A program made the position numbers and the translations under genes. This document shows positions 33,310 through 43,930 of a DNA stretch of 64,000 nt, one piece after another. The DNA is from Apiotrichum sp. Y4204 (taxonomy: Eukaryota; Basidiomycota; Tremellomycetes; Trichosporonales; Trichosporonaceae): the NCBI GenBank assembly GCA_025531455.1, contig JAMYHL010000080.1, positions 62,001 to 126,000 on the forward strand, read 5' to 3'. Position 1 is the stretch's first letter. The number at the start of each line of letters is the position of its first letter. A model generated the notes under the pieces. The model saw only the letters and a list, made by a program, of their open reading frames with translations. It was not told the origin of the DNA and did no database searches.

Positions 33310-33987
33310 TCATTCACGTCGTTTTCGTCTCCGTTCCAGAGGGCCCTCGTACGCCGGACCGCGTTTTCTTGGCTTCCCCACCGTCTCACCAGTCGGCCGT
33401 GGGCCAGTCGTTCCTCGTGTCTTAGTCGTTTCACGCGTTCTAGTCGTTTGCCCGGTCCCAGTCGTGTCCCTTGCTCTAGTCGTTCGTCGCTGCTCCGTGC
33501 CGCGTTTCGGTTTACCGTGCGCTTCTTGGAGAGGTTGATACATCTCAACCCGAACATCCAAGTCTCCCAGCTTTTGACGGATCAGTGCGCGCACCTCGCT
33601 CCACGGCAGGCGTCCGAGACCAGCGCCAAGGGGCGGGACCGCGACAGAATCGACCTTGTATTCTCGCACCCAGGCGACGAGGGCGTCAAGGCCGGCAGCC
33701 ACGTCGTCCAGCCGCGAGGGCGAGCGCCAGTGTCGCTTTGTCGGGAGGTTGACGATCCAGCGCGGTGAGGACGGTGATCCGCTTTTGGTCTCGATCGCGA
33801 CGGCGAAGACACGCCCGACTTCCACCTCCCCGGCGGCACAGGCTGCAGCGTACGCATCGAAAACGGCCGGATATCGCGCCTCGACCTGCGCGGCGAGGCC
33901 TGCGCCCATGACGCCCTTTGTGTTCACGGGGTTGACGATCGCGGTCGCTGTGGAGGAGAGAATGTCGCCTGTCGTTTCGATGATCAT
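33310..33987 (-). CDS. DarG/TARG1-like macrodomain protein (putative ADP-ribosyl hydrolase)
   Basis: Intronless; 225 aa from ATG 33987, with an in-frame upstream ATG at 34101 that would add 38 residues. The shorter start is chosen because MIIETTGDIL begins the domain directly. The macrodomain shows IVNPVNTKGVMGAGLAAQ (phosphate/ribose loop), the stretch WIVNLPTKRHWRSPS, and VAVPPLGAGLGRLPWSEV. The lysine in NLPTKRHW matches the position of the catalytic lysine described for DarG and TARG1, enzymes that remove ADP-ribose from DNA bases or glutamate. Bacterial DarG carries a C-terminal toxin-binding domain; here there is instead a basic Thr/Arg/Gly tail of about 80 residues with hexapeptide repeats. 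No DarT-like partner is seen nearby. Lack of introns and bacterial-type sequence suggest horizontal origin (inference). Confidence 0.85.
   Translation of the reverse strand: MIIETTGDILSSTATAIVNPVNTKGVMGAGLAAQVEARYPAVFDAYAAACAAGEVEVGRVFAVAIETKSGSPSSPRWIVNLPTKRHWRSPSRLDDVAAGLDALVAWVREYKVDSVAVPPLGAGLGRLPWSEVRALIRQKLGDLDVRVEMYQPLQEAHGKPKRGTEQRRTTRARDTTGTGQTTRTRETTKTRGTTGPRPTGETVGKPRKRGPAYEGPLERRRKRRE
33407..33496 (-). repeat. 18-bp coding tandem repeat in the macrodomain protein tail
   Basis: Units begin at 33407, 33425, 33443, 33461 and 33479 (+ strand unit starts GTCGTT or GTCGTG). They translate on the minus strand to diverged hexapeptides such as TRTRET, TKTRGT and TRARDT. Confidence 0.85.
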
Positions 33988-34285
33988 TGGTGTGATGACA
34001 ACAGAAGCGGAGAGATTGTTTGTGAGTCTCAGGGTGGAGAGTCGCAGGGTAAAAAGGGCTTGGAGGGTCCACTGTGAGGTGTCACTCTGCGACGTTGACA
34101 TCGGAGAACAGATGAGACCTGTCTAGAATAGCATATGCATGTGTACTGTATGGTGTAGTACGGACGTACTGTATGATGTAGAAATGGGGATACAACCTAT
34201 GGAGTTATGTTGACTATGGCGATGAACGGCTATGGCTGAGAATAGGATTGGTGTTCAGACATTTTCAGTGTCTGTAGGCCTTCTA

Positions 34286-35677
34286 TCACCTGTGTGCCTC
34301 GCGTTCCCGCGCATGCTTCTCATGCCAGGAGTAGTTGGAGCCGACGTCGTCGAGTGGCGGGGTGGCACGCTCAATGTCGGGCGAGGGACTGGACATGACG
34401 CGAGTCATGAGGTCGAAGCCGGCGTTGCGGCCCTCCTCGGCGCCCATCATCAGGTCGTCTTGTGTCATTACGCGCGTTACGCCGTCCCGCGGGTCGCGCA
34501 CGTAGACACGTTCCGAGGAGAGCCAGTAGGTTGGGTACTTGCGCCGCCCGACGTTCTGGGAGGATTAGCATCGGAAAACCTCTGGCGTGGAATGACGGAA
34601 ATTCTCCCTACTCACATTGATAATCATGCCCCAGCCCATCATGAGCAAAACCGAGATCATGACGAGGTAGACGTAGCGCCAGGAAAGGTGGACGACCGAC
34701 GGCTGGACGGCCGCAATGAGGGCAGTTGCACCGGCACTGCATTGTGAGTATGGGAACTGGGAGTATGGGAAATTGAGTATGGGAATCGGTTATTATTCCG
34801 TAGCTACTCACGGAGGATGCACTGTTTTTGTTACCTGCATGACGAGTAGCGCGAGGGCCATGCACAGTGCGCCGTTGAGCCACACGACGTTCCCAAGCTC
34901 GCCAGTCACTGTCGTGTCCGAGAGCTTGTACGCCGCTGCATGTCGGAAGAGGCGAGTGACTGCGACACCGACTATGGCACACAAGACCTGGCCGCCGACG
35001 AGATGCCGCGGCTGGGCGAGTGGCGAGTCGACGGCACCGTACGTCAGAACCGCGCTCGCGCCGAAACTCGCAATGATGAGGGGGACGTCCTTGTCTGCGA
35101 ACGCGGTGCCCATGACGATCTCGATGAGCGCAATGCCAACGAACGCGCCAATGGTACTCAGTATCCACACCTCATACTTGAGCGGGATGTGGGGCAGCCA
35201 CGAGAATGGCGGAAATGGCAGTGGGTCATATGGCGGGGAAGCCGTCGGCGGGCGCCAGCCGAGAAACCGCGAGAGAATGTTCGGCAGGTAGCTCCGCAGG
35301 TCGCGGTGCACGGCCATGTACTCGTGTGTGCGGTCGTTCAGGGCCGCGAGGCGCCCAGCAATGGACGGCTGGGTGTGCGCGTGGGTGCCGTTTGCGCTGG
35401 GATACGGGTGTGAAGATGCGCTGCCGTTGTACGAGTGTGCGCGGCGGGGATGTGCGTGGGGATGCGCAGAATGTCGGCGGTGTACGCCCTCGGGGCTCGG
35501 TGGTTGTTTCTGCGTCTTCATTCCGCTGTCTGGAGTGCCGTTAGTCACCTTTGGCTCGGTGCGGTCGGCGGTGACGGCGGCGGAGGGAAACATTGGGAAC
35601 GTGGCCTGGCTGTCGCTCGGCGTCGGCTGCGTCGACACTGGGCGTGTCGGGACGATCGTGGGCGCCTGTGATCCCAT
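34286..35677 (-). CDS. HPP family integral membrane protein
   Basis: Exons (minus) 35677-34812, 34736-34616 and 34555-34286; 418 aa. After a 150-residue hydrophilic, His/Ser/Pro-rich N-terminus comes the HPP domain with its signature TKTVHPPAGATALIAA, spanning intron 1. Helices around it read WILSTIGAFVGIALIEIV, PLIIASFGASAVLTYGAVDSP and VYLVMISVLLMMGWG. The motif SPLAQPRHLVGGQVLCAIVG is also typical. HPP proteins in plants and cyanobacteria have been linked to nitrite transport into chloroplasts/cells; the fungal role is unknown. The cytosolic C-terminus (about 90 aa) is acidic. Confidence 0.9.
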
Positions 35678-36590
35678 GTTTATGTGATGGAAAATGGACG
35701 AGATGCAAAAGTGTAGATATGGGTGGGCAGGAATTATAAGAATCGCCGTCGTCGGCAACACCGCGGCTCCACTTGCCTCGGATCGGTCTCGGAGTGATCG
35801 CAGCAGAGGCACGACGACAAGCTGGTGTAAGAAAGGTGGATGTCCGATGGTCAGGTGGTCTTCCGAGCCGAAGTTTTAAGGTTTTCGTATACTCTCCGAT
35901 TCGGACGGCGCTTGTTTGGGGAAGCAACCTCCACCGGGTGGCGGACGCCACGGCGATGACGGCCGGCGTTGGAATGATGGCGACAAAGGAGGTGTCTGCT
36001 TCGTAGACCGATATGCATGCTGTTTCAAAGTCAAAGCAAAGCTGTCTTACCGACTCGAGTTGCTGTCTTTGTAAATGTCGAAGTTGATCATGCACTGCAA
36101 CTTGGGATGTTGAACCGAATGCCTCGGTGGGTGTAGGTGGGGACACTTTTTGGCTGAGAAAAGCCGGGCCGGGAAAAATGATGCTATCAATAACCTTGTC
36201 GACGCCATCACAACCGCCATCCACCCTGTGTCCCTCAAGTGGGACAAGTGGACAAGTGGACAAGTGGGGCCCAATGCGCGCTAGGTGAAAAAGCGGAAAA
36301 CTGCGCAACTGCATGTTGCTCCACATTGTGCCCATCAGTCGTGATCGTCCTGATAAGAGCAATGAGATGGTTGTCGCAGAGATGCAGACAGTCTATGTTC
36401 AACTTTCCGACACCGCTACCCCGACTGACGGGCGCTGACTCGCGACACTCAAACGATGGGTACAGGTTTCTACTGTCACGCCCACGGCCTGCCCACCAGG
36501 GGAACACACTTCTATTCGCCCACATGCAATCTCGAGTCGATCCATCACAGAACAAAATAACCACAACTACCCTTCAGATTCTCATTTTCT
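35678..36590. other. Intergenic region
   Basis: 900 bp between two same-strand genes. A short 9-bp tandem (ACAAGTGG-type, three copies) lies at about 36243-36268. No gene seen. Confidence 0.4.
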
Positions 36591-38044
36591 CTAGAGACGG
36601 GCGGCAGCCTTGGGCTCCAGCTGGGGCTCGACCCAGTCCGAGTACTGGGAGGCGCGGACCTTGTCGAGGTCGGCGCGGGTGATGCCGCGGGCCTCGTTGG
36701 CGACGTCGTAGCCGTAGCGCTGGGCGGCGGTCGATCCCTTCTTGTAGAACTCGGGCTTGCGGAGGATCGAGACGATGCAAGATCCGCCGAGACCAACGTT
36801 GTGCGCGAGCGCGTTGCGCACATTCGGCACCTGCAGGGCTCCGGCCTCGCCGCGCACCTGCATTGTGAGGTAGAAGATCATGCCCAGACCAGTGGCGCCG
36901 AGGGGCTGAGAGTCAGTGATAGGTACAACAAAGAGCTCGAGCCAAAACTCACGTGGCCCTTGGACTCCAGACCGCCGGAGGGGTTGACGACCCACTTTCC
37001 GCCGTACGTGTTGTCTCCGTTGTCGACAATTTGGTGACCCTTGCCCTCGGGCGCGAGGCCGAGAGCCTCGTAGGTGAGGAGCTCGTTCGGGGCGAAGCAA
37101 TCGTGGAGCTCGATGACCTGGACGTCGTTGGCGGTGATTCCGGCAAGCTTGTACGCCTTGGCAGCGGCGCGGCGGGCCATGTCGGTACCGGCAAGCTCGA
37201 TGCGCGAGCGGTCCTCGTACAGGCGGGGCGAGTCGGTGGCAACACCAAAGCCGGCAACCTCAACAGCGCGGTCCTCGAGGCCATGGCGGTGAACGAACTC
37301 CTCCGACGCGATGACGGCAGCGGCACCACCGTCCGAGGTCGGGGAGCACATGGAAAGGGTGAGGTCACGGGTGATCTTGCGGGCGTTGCCAACCTCCTCC
37401 CAAGAGGGGGTGAAGCGGAACTGCGAGTAGGGGTTGCGCGACGAGTGCTCGTGGTTCTTGGCCGAGATCTTGTACATGTGCTCCGGGGTGGATCCGTAGC
37501 GCTCGTTGTGCTCGCGACCGGCGGCACCAAAGATCTGTCCGGCGTGGGGACCCGTCTCCTTGACAGAATAGTTCTTGCTTTTCTCAATTTCGACGATCTG
37601 GCGGCGCGTGCCCTCGAGCGGAGGCACACGGTCGTTGTACGCCGAGCTGAGCGATCCAGGCGCCATCTTCTCAAAGCCGAGAGCAAGCGCGCACTCAGCC
37701 TGGCCAGACTGCACGGCAGCAACGGCATTGACAAAGGCCGACGAGCCGGTCGAGCAGTTGTTGTTGACGTTCAGGATCGGGATGCCGGTCATGCCCACCT
37801 GGTACAGTGCGCGCTGGCCGCATGTGCTGTCGCCGTAGACGTAGCCGACGGTCGCCTGCTCAATCGCATCGTACGTGATTCCCGCGTCTGTCAGAGCCTT
37901 GACTGTCGCCTCGACACCAAGCGAGTCGTAGTCGCGCAGTCCGCGCGGCTTGTCAAACTTGGTCGAGCCGACACCGATCACTGTGAGTTAGCCGGGGCCC
38001 GGGAGAGATGGCGTACCGTAGGCCTTGCGGGGGTTGTAGGGCAT
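36591..38044 (-). CDS. SCPx-type thiolase (sterol carrier protein X-like 3-ketoacyl-CoA thiolase), PTS1 -ARL
   Basis: Exons (minus) 38044-38017, 37980-36953 and 36905-36591 (introns 36 and 47 nt); 456 aa. The protein has the thiolase nucleophile NNNCSTGSSAFVNA, the HDCFAPNELLTYE motif, and NPSGGLESKGHPLGATG followed by the second-Cys-region equivalent VGLGGSCIVSIL. This is the pattern of the SCPx/SCP-thiolase branch that cleaves branched or bile-acid-type 3-oxoacyl-CoA in peroxisomes. The SCP2 lipid-binding domain of animal SCPx is absent. The last three residues are Ala-Arg-Leu, a canonical PTS1 peroxisomal signal. Adjacent to a nitronate monooxygenase with the same C-terminal tripeptide. 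Confidence 0.93.
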
Positions 38045-38152
38045 GTTTGCTGCTTTGATGGGGAGATGGAAGTGATGGAGACACAGATGGTGTATATGTA
38101 CAACAGTGAGATGCAGATAGAGGAGAGTCTAGAGTGAGACGAAGAGAATGAC

Positions 38153-38173
38153 ATGCATGCATGCATGCATGCG
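38153..38173. repeat. ATGC microsatellite
   Basis: About five copies of the tetranucleotide ATGC in the promoter region of the thiolase gene, just upstream of its ATG. Confidence 0.85.
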
Positions 38174-38784
38174 TGCTTCCAACATCGAGGGGGGTCTTGG
38201 CCGGCTTTCGGCTGGGCTGGGGACCCGGACATGGCCGGCTCGAGATGCTGTGATCCACAACCGGTGTCTGCCGGCCGGTGATGCGGGTTTCGGGTTTGAC
38301 AACACACACGTCCACAACGATGTCCATTGACCGTCCATCCCGCTTCGTCTCTCGGCCGCCGCCGCTGTCATACAGCGCTCAGTCACCATTGCATAGCTGC
38401 TAGAACCCGCTCGGTTCTCACCGACTACTGTGCTGCTCTCCGCTGAGAGAGTGCCCAGGCCAGTGCATACCGTGATTCCGGCATGGGCTGCCTTGGCGCT
38501 CGACCCGGGGCCATCATGCTAGAGACCCTTGTACTGAGGCCCTAATGGCATGTCTGGCAGAATACAGCTGCCAAGGTGATCCATTCGAGCTTGTAGGTGC
38601 TGGCACTTCAGATACGCGTGAACGCATGAACAGGTGCACACACAATGGGCTGAAGCCTACCGAGACTGGGGTGACTGGCTTCAAGCACTTGGGATAACTC
38701 TGGCTATGGTGCTTCCAACACATAATTGCATACCCTGATACCCGAATGAGTCATGACTGCACACTACAACTGCTGCTATTTCGT

Positions 38785-40016
38785 TCAGAGACGCGCATTG
38801 CCGGTCTGGATGGCCTCGACGGCACCCTTGACCATGTCCTGCACGATCTCCTGTGCGGTCGGCACGGAGGTGATGCGGGCAGCGACGTTCCCCATAAGGA
38901 AGGGGTGGCCCTCCATCATGCGCTTGGGGTTCTTCTCAATCTCGTGCTGGTGGGGCACGATACCGCGAGAGGTGAGATCCTCAATCTCGGCGGCGCGCGT
39001 GTCGTTCCACTCGGCAACGTACGGCGTCTTCTTCACGCGCAGCGGGCGGCCCGAGTAGATGAGCGTCGTGGTCATGTCGTCGTAACCGGCAGAGACGATC
39101 TGCTTCTTGTGCGCGTCGGGAGCAGCCGCCTCCACACACGCAACAAAGCGCGTGCCAACCCACACGCCTTCCGCACCGTACATGAGCGCAGCGGCGAGCG
39201 AGCGCCCATCAAACACTCCGCCGGCAGCGACAACAATCAGCGGCTTGCCAAGCCCCGAGAGCTTGCCCTGCGCGGCCCGCACCACCTCGGGGATCAGTAC
39301 CGAGAACGGCACAGGACCAGTGTGGCCACCGCCCTCGCCGCCCTGCGCGCAAACAATGTCCACGCCCGACGCGACCACCTTGTCGACGTGGCTTGGGTGG
39401 CCGATCATCTGAGGTCAGTGGGGAGTCCGTGGATCAGAGTTGGGTCCATGGAGCGGCTACCGGCGGTTGGGGCACCACATGGTCCTGGAACCAGCGATTC
39501 CGACCAGGACACGGGCTAGTCTTCTGGCCACTCACGTTTGCAACGTAGACGCCGCCACCATGCAGCTTGTCGACAATGTACTTGGGGCACACGCCGATAG
39601 CGCAGACGAAGAGCTTTGCCTTCTCGGCAATGATAATGTCAATAAGCTCGTCGAGGTGGCCGTGCGTGTAGTCGTGGTTTGTCTTGCGCGCACCACCGCC
39701 AATCTTGGGGATCGCGAGGTCGACGCCAAACGGGGCGTTCTTGTCCTTGAGCTGCGCCTTGAGGTCTGCGATCTGCATGCGCAGCTGCTTTGGCGTGCTG
39801 CTGTCAGTAGAGCGGATTTCCGGTGCCTTTACAGAGTAAGTCCACCGATGACGCCGATGCCGCCGGCATTCGACACGGCAGCAGCGAGCCGCGGGCCAGA
39901 GGCCACAAACATGCCGGCGAGCATGATCGGGTGCTGGATGCCGACTGCGGTCAGATGGGACTTGACATTGCGGGGGACTCACGGAGCTCGGTGAGCGGGG
40001 TGCGCAGCTGGGTCAT
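38785..40016 (-). CDS. Nitronate monooxygenase (2-nitropropane dioxygenase family), PTS1 -ARL
   Basis: Exons (minus) 40016-39983, 39944-39833, 39797-39536 and 39408-38785; 343 aa. The FMN-dependent enzyme oxidises alkyl nitronates such as propionate-3-nitronate to aldehydes and nitrite. Motifs seen: IQHPIMLAGMFVASGP at the N-terminus, SNAGGIGVIGG, then KPLIVVAAGGVFDGRSLAAA, and the active-site region AQGGEGGGHTGP with the catalytic His. YGAEGVWVGTRFVA closes the phosphate-binding part. The first two introns are 38 and 35 nt. It ends in Ala-Arg-Leu, a PTS1-type signal, identical in form to the thiolase encoded just upstream on the same strand. Confidence 0.93.
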
Positions 40017-40610
40017 TGTGGAGGTGGATGATGGGGATCAAGTAGATGTGGTGAGCTGGTGAGTGAAAACAGGAATGTATATCACTCCTTAATGAGAGTG
40101 CGCTGTATGGCACGTTGAGGACAGTCGACAACAGACATGGCGTCGCGTTCGAGGATAATGGGCTGCTGCATGGTGCACAATGTGCGTCATGGAGATGGCC
40201 GACTAGCGCCTCGCTCGATGCCGAACCCCGCATCGGCCGCCGACTATCAGCTTTCTGCCTGGCATGTGACCACACGCCACGGCGGCGCGATCATACATGG
40301 GGAGTGCTGAGGTACTGTACCACTTATGCTTGCCGCGCTTGTCCGTATGTACAGTACAGGCTACATATGCATGTAGCAGCATGAATGCCCATGAGTGGGC
40401 GCAGTAGGCTGTCTCGCGCATCGGGTTGGACCGACGGGTGCCGGGAGATGATGATAACCGAGCGACCATCGGCACCCCCCAAGCAATATCAAGAGGCCAA
40501 AGAGGAGTAGGGCTCCAGTTGGATGGAGATCTTTGTCGTGGGGATGCCTCACAACTGTGTAGCACACTTCGGGCGTAGCGATATTGAATACACCTTATGG
40601 ATACATCCTT
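40017..40610. other. Intergenic region
   Basis: 600 bp holding the nitronate monooxygenase promoter and the 3' flank of the LtrA gene; no gene or clear motif seen. Confidence 0.35.
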
Positions 40611-43402
40611 CTATGAACGATTGGCCTTTCGGATACGCCAACTGCGCATGGCGAAGGGAACGACCTGCAGCCACAGTTAGCACGCACTGACACACAAGTG
40701 GCCCTGTAACAGCACTCACAACGTAAACGAAAGAAACCGAAGTGTAAACAAACACAATGACGGCAATGGACCACTTGCTGTCCACGATTTTCATCATTTT
40801 ACTCCCTCCAGACAGGCCGCTGTTCTCTGGGTGCTCTACATCAAAACTTGCCGACAGTGGGCGAGCGCCAACGGCAAGCAGACCGAGCAAGGCTAAGCCA
40901 AGGCCCACGACACAAGCGTACCCCTGCACAATGTAGGATTGTAGACTGAAAGTCTCAAAACGAAGCATGCTGCGCATGCTGCACATGATAAGGACGCCTC
41001 CCTGCGCATCAGTCAACCTCGGCCCGGAGGATGGATAAAAGGACAAATTGTGATACTCACAGCCACGGGGTATAGCCAGTTCACTCCACTGTACGAATCG
41101 TTACCAGCAGACACAACGAGATCAAGAATTGAGGTCAAGTACACTTGCGCCAACTCTGTTTCATTGCCCCTCCCGGCAATGACGAGGATATCTGGGTCAA
41201 CTCCCATAGCCTCATATTCCTCAGGTGTGAAGGTGATATTGTAAAGCCCAAACTGGGCGATCGCGCCGAAACTGGCGACTTTTTCCATGGTAGCCATAGT
41301 TTTCTCCGATAGCTTGATATTAGACATCTGTCAAAAGGGTTAGGTACGTCGAAAAGGATACAGCACGACATCAGGAGCCGTTGGCACTTACGGACGCCAT
41401 TGATTGCACCATCTGCACCATATAATCAACCGCGATAAGTCCTGCCTGGGTCTCTTGTTTTTCATCACCTTGCCAGTCTGTAATCATATACTGGTAGGTG
41501 GCCTCGAAGGTCGGTACAAGATTCAGTCGGTCGAGATACAGTGATATACGTAGACGTTCGTTTGCTGGGATTGGCACTTTCGAATTGGCCACTTCAGACA
41601 GTCGCCCATACATCTGGAAAGCTTGGTCCATGCCATTCTGGAACGTGTCCGCGAGGATGACATTCTGAAGAGCTTCAGCCTGTTACCCTTGTCAATGGTG
41701 GACTCACCACCAATGCAGCCATCAGCAACAGAATCCCAAAATGAAGTGGAAGGTGGATCAACTCCCAAGCTGTAAGACGCCGCAGGGGGAACGTCGCGGT
41801 CTTATAAAAATCACCGAAGAGAAAGTTCCACAGGTTGCAGATGATGGCGATAACTTGCGGGTTAGCAGCGATCAGGAGCAGATACTTGCCCAAGAAGGTC
41901 TGCGCATAGGATGCGACGCTATCCACAGACACTTTCCCAATGACAATGTTGAATGCGGTACTAAGGTTGACAAACGCTTCACCCCTTCACTTTGTAAGTA
42001 ACTGGGTGACTGCGGCAGCTGTGTTTCTGACGGTGCTCACAGAATAATAAGACTTTGTGCACCATAGCGGTCCGCCATATCCTTGGCAGTAACGTGGCCC
42101 ATGATTCCCCGTGAATACTGGAAGCCTGTACCTGCAATTTCGACAGCGATTGACGTGTAAAACAGGCTAAGCTTGGCGTTTGCGGTAGTCTGGCTTGTTG
42201 CTGGGAGGGCCACTGCAATGATACTGATCACAAGAGAGATGGCGTAGGTGAGGATAGATACCTTGGGCCCCCGGATTTCCTTTGTAGCCCGACGGCCATC
42301 GACGACGACTCAGTGTTATCAGTAGCCCGCATGTATGAAAAAGGCAAACCACCCACCTATGGCGTACTGCAGAATCAGTTGGGCACGGTAGATGATGTAC
42401 GCGATGAGCACAGTGAGAAAGCTCTCTGACGCCTGGTCTGAGGGTTGGTGTGATGTCCTTCATGTTTCCGCTCGACACCTACCGTGGTCAATCATCTCCG
42501 AGATGCCCAGTTCAGGCAGATACTTTGCCGGGAGGTTGTTTCCAGGGTTCCAGCCTCCGCTTGATGCGCCCATAAAGACAAACACCATGATCTGGAGACA
42601 TTTCATGATCCGATGGTATATGTCCTCGGCTTCGTACCGCACGTCGTAGTGCACTTGCGACGTCCAGATCCAGACAACAACAACGTAGTACCTAACGGGT
42701 CAGCGCGCAGCTCAGAGTAACTGGATGTCGTGACAACGTTGGTCTTTTCGGAACGTCGGCATTCTTAGATCGCTCAGTTGTATAAGAACTCACGAGAAGA
42801 AGACAGGAATCGCTTTTGGTTCCTGGATCTTGTGCGTGTTGGAAAACACCGAGAGCACGGCGACGACCACGACGTCTGCACGAGGATAAGCACCAATTCA
42901 CTGTCCCTCTGCCGCTATACGCACCGAAGAAAAGACTCAACATCTCCGTCGCTCGGCTCCTCTCAGTCAGCCACTCGCCGTCACCATCTGGGTGGATGCG
43001 GAACGGTCGCGCTCCCATGTTTTCCCGGATCGAGGCCGTAGTCCCCCGGCGCTTAAGCGCGAAGGCCTCATCTGGCGTGCCACCACTGTCCGCCGTGCTG
43101 TCGAACCGAGTATTAGATGGCCTCCTGCTGAAGGATCAGTATTCAAGTTCGGCGTTATGGCCTTCATATCGTGCCCACCAACCCTGGCACAGTCCTCCAC
43201 ATGAAGCTCACTGAGAAACGATGGGCTCTGACGAGTGGTTGCGGTTCGTTCCCTCAGATGACAACTTGTCGTCGATCGATGTGACCTCTTTGTCGCCGTC
43301 AACGGAGGTCAGCTCCATGTGCTCTCCCCCGTTATCTGGGCGATACGGGCCCCCGGAGCGGAGCGGGATCGTCTCGCGCGGGTCGTGCTCCACACCGAAC
43401 AT
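40611..43402 (-). CDS. LtrA-family (low temperature requirement A) polytopic membrane protein
   Basis: Eleven exons (minus): 43402-43212, 43124-42925, 42875-42794, 42691-42483, 42437-42357, 42308-42041, 41984-41708, 41679-41392, 41327-41061, 41001-40720 and 40664-40611; about 732 aa with every phase fitting. The core shows the LtrA pattern: a pre-helix arginine-rich segment, ATEMLSLFFGDVVVVAVLSVF, then YYVVVVWIWTSQVHYDVRYE, a helix FLTVLIAYIIYRAQLIL, and the hallmark SLIILGEAFVNL. About 10-12 helices are predicted. A soluble part of roughly 150 residues between the LtrA core and the last helices has no recognised domain. LtrA was named in Listeria for growth at low temperature; fungal copies are common but uncharacterised. 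Several acceptors are non-pyrimidine (CACTGAG, GTGAAG) but sit 9-12 nt after good branch points. Confidence 0.8.
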
Positions 43403-43930
43403 TGGCTGGGTGAGTATCTGGTCTACTGGGGAGCAGATGATGTGTACATGATGAGATAGGCGTGGTGTAGAATATATGAGTGCACATAACAAGACTACTC
43501 TACTGCTGCATTTGACATTGTGTCTTGGCAGAGTGCATGTGCGGCCACTGGCCGTTGGTCGCTCTGTCACTCTGCCGCTCTTCGATTGGACCGTTCCGCT
43601 GTACCGCTGTACCGCTTTTGACGAGCCTGGACACGGCCGTGACGTAAGGGAGGCGCCACCACAAACCGGTTTCTCTGGGAATCCCACAGCACAGTTGTTC
43701 AGAGCAACAGTTCTAAAGCTGATTGTCACTCGCACAAAAGAAACGATAAGAGAGCGTATCAAAGGGGATACCGGATACATACACACGAAGATAGTCAGTC
43801 ATCATCTTGAGCCCTGACGCGCTCGGATAGTAGAAACCCAACCCCCTACATGTAACCCAGCTGCTGCTCAGCAGACCTTGGCATCCTGTGGACCTGACTC
43901 GTTTCGTCGCGGATGCTGAGCTTGTGCAGT

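Noticed and set aside
36953..38137. 394-codon + strand open frame
   Set aside because: It is the antisense shadow of the thiolase gene, which has full motif support on the minus strand; GC-rich codon bias removes stops in the shadow frame.
38746..39519. 257-codon + strand open frame
   Set aside because: Antisense of the nitronate monooxygenase gene.
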